From: Solirubrobacterales bacterium
Lineage (GTDB): Bacteria > Actinomycetota > Thermoleophilia > Solirubrobacterales > Solirubrobacteraceae
Assembly: GCA_015655225.1 (NCBI GenBank)
Contig: JAATFK010000093.1
Span: 1-16,418 of the forward strand
Direction: 5' to 3'
Length of the DNA: 16,418 nt
In this document: piece after piece, positions 13,370-16,418 of the stretch
How positions within the stretch are numbered: the first letter of the stretch is position 1
Layout: the number at the start of each line of letters is the position of its first letter
Notes under the pieces: model-generated
Seen by the model: only the letters and a program-made list of their open reading frames with translations
Database searches by the model: none
Told to the model about the DNA's origin: nothing
Program-made: the position numbers and the translations under genes

Positions 13370-14671
13370 TCAGGAGCGAACCTGTCCGGTGCCCTCCACC
13401 AGGTACTTGAACGTGCACAGCTCGCGCAGCCCGATCGGGCCGCGGGCGTGCAGCTTCTGCGTCGAGTTGCCGATCTCGGCGCCCATGCCGAACTCGCCGC
13501 CGTCGGTGAAGCGGGTCGAGGCGTTGACGTAGACGCAGGCGGCGTCGACGCGCAGCTGGAAGGCGCGGGCGGCGGCCGTGTCCTGCGTGACGATCGCCTC
13601 CGAGTGGCCGGAGCCGTAGCGGCCGACGTGGGCGATCGCCTCGTCGAGCGAGCCGACGACGCGGACCGCGAGCGTCAGCGCCAGGTACTCGGTCTCCCAG
13701 TCCTGCTCGGTCGCCTCGGCGACGGCGATCTCGTGGGCGCTGGCGATCGCGCGGGTGTGGTCGTCGCCGCGCAGCTCGACGCCGGCCTCGGCGAGGGTGC
13801 GCAGGGCGCGCGGCAGGAAGGAGGCGGCGGCGTCGGCGTGAACCAGCAGCGTCTCGGCGGCGTTGCAGGCGGACGGCCGCTGGACCTTCGCGTTGAAGGC
13901 GATCGCCTCGGCCGCGTCGAGGTCGGCGGACGCGTCGACGTAGACGTGGCAGTTGCCGGAGGCGGCGTAGATCACGGGGACCGTGGCGACCGCCTTGAGC
14001 GCCGCCTTCAGGCCCTCGCCGCCGCGCGGGAAGATCAGGTCGACGACGCCCTCCTGCGTCGCCAGCTCGGCCAGCTCGCCCCGGCCGCCGCCACCGACGA
14101 AGGCGATCGCGCCGTCCGGGACGCCGGCCGCCCCGGCGGCCTCGGTCGCGATCGCGGCGAGGACGCGGTTCGAGTGCAGGGCGCTGGAGGAGCCGCGCAG
14201 GACGACCGCGTTGCCGGACTTGAGGCAGAGGGCGGCGGCGTCGATCGTCACGTTCGGGCGTGCCTCGTAGACGACCGCGACGACGCCGAAGGGGACGCGC
14301 ACGCGGCGCACGTCGACGCCGTTCGGGAGGCGGTGGCCGTCGATCGTCTCGCCGACCGGGTCGGGGAGCGCGGCGATCTGACGGGCGCCGTCGGCGATCG
14401 CGGCGATGCGCCCTTCGTCGAGCCGCAGACGATCCAGCAGAGCGTCGCCGATCTCGTTCTCGCGACCGGCCTCGAGGTCGCGGGCGTTGGCCGCGAGGAT
14501 CTCGGGCGTGCGGGCGATCAGGGCGTCGGCGATCGCGTGCAGGGCGGCGTCCTTGACGCCGGCGCCGAGCAGCGCGAGCTCGCCGGCGGCCTGCTTGGCG
14601 GCGGCGCAGATCGCCGCGACCGACGGCGTGGTCGCGCCGACGCGGGTGTCCTCGATGGCTGAGAGCGACAT
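13370..14671 (-). CDS. proA: Gamma-glutamyl phosphate reductase
   Basis: A 433-residue aldehyde-dehydrogenase-fold enzyme that reduces gamma-glutamyl phosphate to glutamate semialdehyde in proline synthesis. Seen in order: VPFGVVAVVYEARPNVTIDAAALCLKSGNAVVLRG-type text (127-160, split here only for description), PRGGEGL (215-221), CHVYVDASADLD (241-252), the catalytic Cys269 in RPSACNAAETLLV, and near the C-terminus TRFTDGGEFGMGAEIGNSTQ-type sequence followed by HARGPIGL. It is full length. The ATG at 14671 lacks a clear Shine-Dalgarno; GATACC a few bases upstream could be a -10 for a leaderless or near-leaderless transcript, but this is weak. proB is not adjacent in this window; nadD follows directly. 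Confidence 0.96.
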   Translation of the reverse strand: MSLSAIEDTRVGATTPSVAAICAAAKQAAGELALLGAGVKDAALHAIADALIARTPEILAANARDLEAGRENEIGDALLDRLRLDEGRIAAIADGARQIAALPDPVGETIDGHRLPNGVDVRRVRVPFGVVAVVYEARPNVTIDAAALCLKSGNAVVLRGSSSALHSNRVLAAIATEAAGAAGVPDGAIAFVGGGGRGELAELATQEGVVDLIFPRGGEGLKAALKAVATVPVIYAASGNCHVYVDASADLDAAEAIAFNAKVQRPSACNAAETLLVHADAAASFLPRALRTLAEAGVELRGDDHTRAIASAHEIAVAEATEQDWETEYLALTLAVRVVGSLDEAIAHVGRYGSGHSEAIVTQDTAAARAFQLRVDAACVYVNASTRFTDGGEFGMGAEIGNSTQKLHARGPIGLRELCTFKYLVEGTGQVRS

Positions 14672-14702
14672 GGGGACAGGGTATCGCCCGCGCGCGGGTG
14701 CG

Positions 14703-14740
14703 TGCCGGGGCCAGCGCCGACGCGGCGCCGGCCCCGGGCA
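14703..14740 (-). terminator. GC-rich hairpin between ilvB and proA (putative terminator or attenuator)
   Basis: Starting 4 nt after the ilvB stop, the minus-strand RNA can form TGCC/GGCA, a bulged C, GGGGCC/GGCCCC, a G-U pair and GCGCC/GGCGC, with a 5-nt loop: about 16 pairs with one bulge. The G-U pair forms only in the minus-strand RNA, where it closes a stem that is mismatched on the other strand. No U-tract follows, so it would be a U-less hairpin terminator or an mRNA-stabilising structure. A further 12-bp palindrome, CCCGCGCGCGGG (14687-14698), lies just beyond it. Confidence 0.5.
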
Positions 14741-14744
14741 GCGC

Positions 14745-16418
14745 CTATCCGAACATCGCGCGCGCGGCGGTGCCGGGGGCGAACATCGGCAGCGCGTCGG
14801 CCTCCGGGGCGATCCGCAGCTCCAGCAGCGCGGGGCCCGGCTCCGCCAGCGTCTCGGCGACCGCGTCGGCAACCTCGTCGGGTTCGCGGACAGTGTGACC
14901 TGCGAGGCCGAACGCCCGCGCCAGCAGCGACCAGTCGGGCGAGGCGCCGAGGTCGACGGCGCTGCGGCGCCCGCCCCAGAACAGGTCCTGCTGCTGGCGG
15001 ACCATTCCGAGCGAGCCGTTGTGGAGCAGCACGACCTTGACCGGCAGCTCCTCCTCGACGGCGGTCGCCAGCTCCTGCACGTTCATCAGCAGCGAGCCCT
15101 CGCCGCTGACGCAGACGACGGTCGCGTCGGGACAGGCGGCCTGCGCTCCCAGCGCGGCCGGCAGGCCGAAGCCCATCGTCCCGTGGCCGCCGGAGCTGAG
15201 CCAGCGGCGCGGGCGGTCGAAGCGCAGGCGGTTCGCGGCCCACATCTGGTGCTGGCCGACGTCGGTCGAGACGATCGCCTCGCCGCCGGTCGCCGCCTGC
15301 ACCGCGTCGAGCACCACGAACGGGTCGATCGCGCCGCCCTCCGGGGTGCCGGGCGCTGGTCCCTCGTGGACGTGCTGCACGCGCCAGCCGTCGATCCGCT
15401 CCCACCACGCGGCGAGGCGACCGGGGTCGGGCTCGGGCGAGCGCGCCGCGAGCGCCTCGTCGATCGCCGCCAGCGCGAGCCGGGCGTCGGCGACGATCGG
15501 CACGTGCGCGGGGACGAGCTTCGAGATCTCGCTCGGGTCGACGTCCACGTGGATGACCTTCGCGTGCGGCGCGAACTCGGCGACCGCGCCGGTCACGCGG
15601 TCGTCGAAGCGCGCCCCGACCGCGATCAGCAGGTCGGCCTCGTCGATCGCCCGGTTCGCCGTGCGCGTCCCGTGCATGCCGAGCATCCCGAGCCAACGGG
15701 GGTCGGAGGCGGGGAACGCGCCGAGCGCCATCAGCGTCGTCGTGACCGGCAGGTTCGCCCGCCGCGCGAGCGCCGTCAGCTCGGCCGCGCCATCGGCGTG
15801 GACGACGCCGCCGCCGGCGTAGAGCACGGGCCGCCGCGCCGCCGCGATCGCCTCCGCCGCGCGCAGCACCTGACGGCCGTTGGGCCGCGTCTGCGGCTTG
15901 TGGCCCGGGAGCCGCGGCGCGTGCGGCGCGCGGTCGCGGGCGGGAGCGCGCGCGACGTCCGACGGCACGTCGACCACGACCGGTCCCGGCCGCCCGGTGC
16001 GCGCAAGCTCGAACGCGTCGTGGATCGCCTGCGCGATCTCGTCGGCCGACTCGACCTCGATCGCGTGCTTCACCATCGGCGCCGTCATGCCGATCACGTC
16101 CGCCTCCTGGAAGGCGCTCGTGCCGCGCAGGTCGGTGCGGACCTGACCGGTGACGAAGACGGTCGGGGTCGAGTCCATGTAGGCGTCGTAGATCGGCGTC
16201 GCGAGGTTGGTCGCGCCCGGCCCGGAGGTCGCGAACGCGACGCCGACCCGGCCGGTCGCCCGGGCGTAGCCCTCGGCCGCGTGGCCGGCACCGGCCTCGT
16301 GGCGCATCAGTACGGATCGGATCGAGCCGTCGACGAGCGCGTCGTCGCGCGGCAGGATGGCGCCGCCGGGGATCCCGAAGACGAACTCGACGCCCTCGCG
16401 CTCGAAGGCCGCGATAAA
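14745..16418 (-). CDS. ilvB: Acetolactate synthase large subunit (5' end cut by window edge)
   Basis: 557 codons are visible; compared with the family only a short N-terminal piece (about 10-30 residues) is missing beyond the right edge. It is a ThDP-dependent acetohydroxyacid synthase: FGIPGGAIL, RHEAGAGHAAEGYARATG (containing the catalytic Glu), ATSGPGATNL, GQV followed by AFQEAD, then the middle domain with VGARFDDRVTG, and the C-terminal domain with GTMGFGLPAALGAQ and LLMNVQELATAV. It catalyses the first common step of valine, leucine and isoleucine synthesis. Three site residues are unusual: GEG instead of GDG at the ThDP/Mg motif (Glu codon 15099-15101), HN instead of NN (15018-15023), and MVRQQQ where MVRQWQ is expected (Gln codon 14991-14993). 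No ilvN small-subunit gene follows; proA does. A different ThDP enzyme of the same branch is possible but less likely. Confidence 0.9.
   Translation of the reverse strand, partial: FIAAFEREGVEFVFGIPGGAILPRDDALVDGSIRSVLMRHEAGAGHAAEGYARATGRVGVAFATSGPGATNLATPIYDAYMDSTPTVFVTGQVRTDLRGTSAFQEADVIGMTAPMVKHAIEVESADEIAQAIHDAFELARTGRPGPVVVDVPSDVARAPARDRAPHAPRLPGHKPQTRPNGRQVLRAAEAIAAARRPVLYAGGGVVHADGAAELTALARRANLPVTTTLMALGAFPASDPRWLGMLGMHGTRTANRAIDEADLLIAVGARFDDRVTGAVAEFAPHAKVIHVDVDPSEISKLVPAHVPIVADARLALAAIDEALAARSPEPDPGRLAAWWERIDGWRVQHVHEGPAPGTPEGGAIDPFVVLDAVQAATGGEAIVSTDVGQHQMWAANRLRFDRPRRWLSSGGHGTMGFGLPAALGAQAACPDATVVCVSGEGSLLMNVQELATAVEEELPVKVVLLHNGSLGMVRQQQDLFWGGRRSAVDLGASPDWSLLARAFGLAGHTVREPDEVADAVAETLAEPGPALLELRIAPEADALPMFAPGTAARAMFG

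Noticed and set aside
13220..14662. 480-codon plus-strand open frame opposite proA
   Set aside because: Gly/Val/Asp-rich shadow translation; proA on the minus strand is unmistakable.
1..16418. CRISPR arrays, insertion sequences, tRNA or rRNA genes, phage or defence genes
   Set aside because: No regularly spaced repeats, transposase motifs, cloverleaf-like segments or rRNA-like sequence were seen on either strand.

Overview
The window is very G+C-rich (around 70% by eye), densely packed, and looks like chromosome of a high-G+C actinobacterium. The family mix (a mycofactocin-type short-chain dehydrogenase, an actinobacterial-type class I xylose isomerase, a nadD-rsfS pair, many short-chain dehydrogenases) fits Actinobacteria, and a Thermoleophilia/Solirubrobacterales relative is my best guess. 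This is inferred from protein flavour only; no rRNA or tRNA gene is visible.

Region 1 (1-8556, minus strand) is one long sugar or nucleoside utilisation operon. Read in the direction of transcription it encodes: an ABC ATPase, an RbsC-type permease, a lipoprotein sugar-binding protein, an inosose-dehydratase/sugar-isomerase-like TIM barrel, a nucleoside hydrolase, two adjacent short-chain dehydrogenases (the second mycofactocin-type), a Gfo/Idh/MocA oxidoreductase, an NAD-dependent epimerase/dehydrogenase, and the start of a third short-chain dehydrogenase cut by the window edge. Eight of the nine junctions overlap, six of them as 4-nt ATGA or GTGA stop-starts, so the genes are almost certainly co-translated. 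The only real gap (88 nt) precedes the binding-protein gene, which has its own Shine-Dalgarno.

Region 2 (8557-8669) is the divergent control region. It holds a perfect inverted repeat (GTTTGC-N5-GCAAAC) and a good -10 box for the rightward ribokinase gene (rbsK, 8670-9578, plus). Importer, nucleoside hydrolase and ribokinase together suggest that a ribosyl compound or pentose is imported, cleaved and phosphorylated. The oxidoreductase set suggests a second, oxidative route for the sugar or a modified sugar. Converging on rbsK with an 8-nt gap is a complete xylose isomerase gene (xylA, minus) with a perfect 7-3-7 palindrome upstream of its start.

Region 3 (10827-16418, minus) is a largely housekeeping run: acetolactate synthase large subunit (ilvB, N-terminus cut by the edge), proA, nadD, rsfS and an acyl-CoA synthetase. 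A strong GC hairpin separates ilvB from proA. The acetolactate synthase carries unusual residues at the cofactor and substrate sites, and no ilvN follows it.

I found no CRISPR array, insertion sequence, phage gene, tRNA or rRNA, and no stretch over 300 bases without a gene. No transcriptional regulator gene lies in the window, so the proteins that would bind the two palindromes are unknown. I see no fully novel system. The most distinctive element is the composition of the Region 1 operon.
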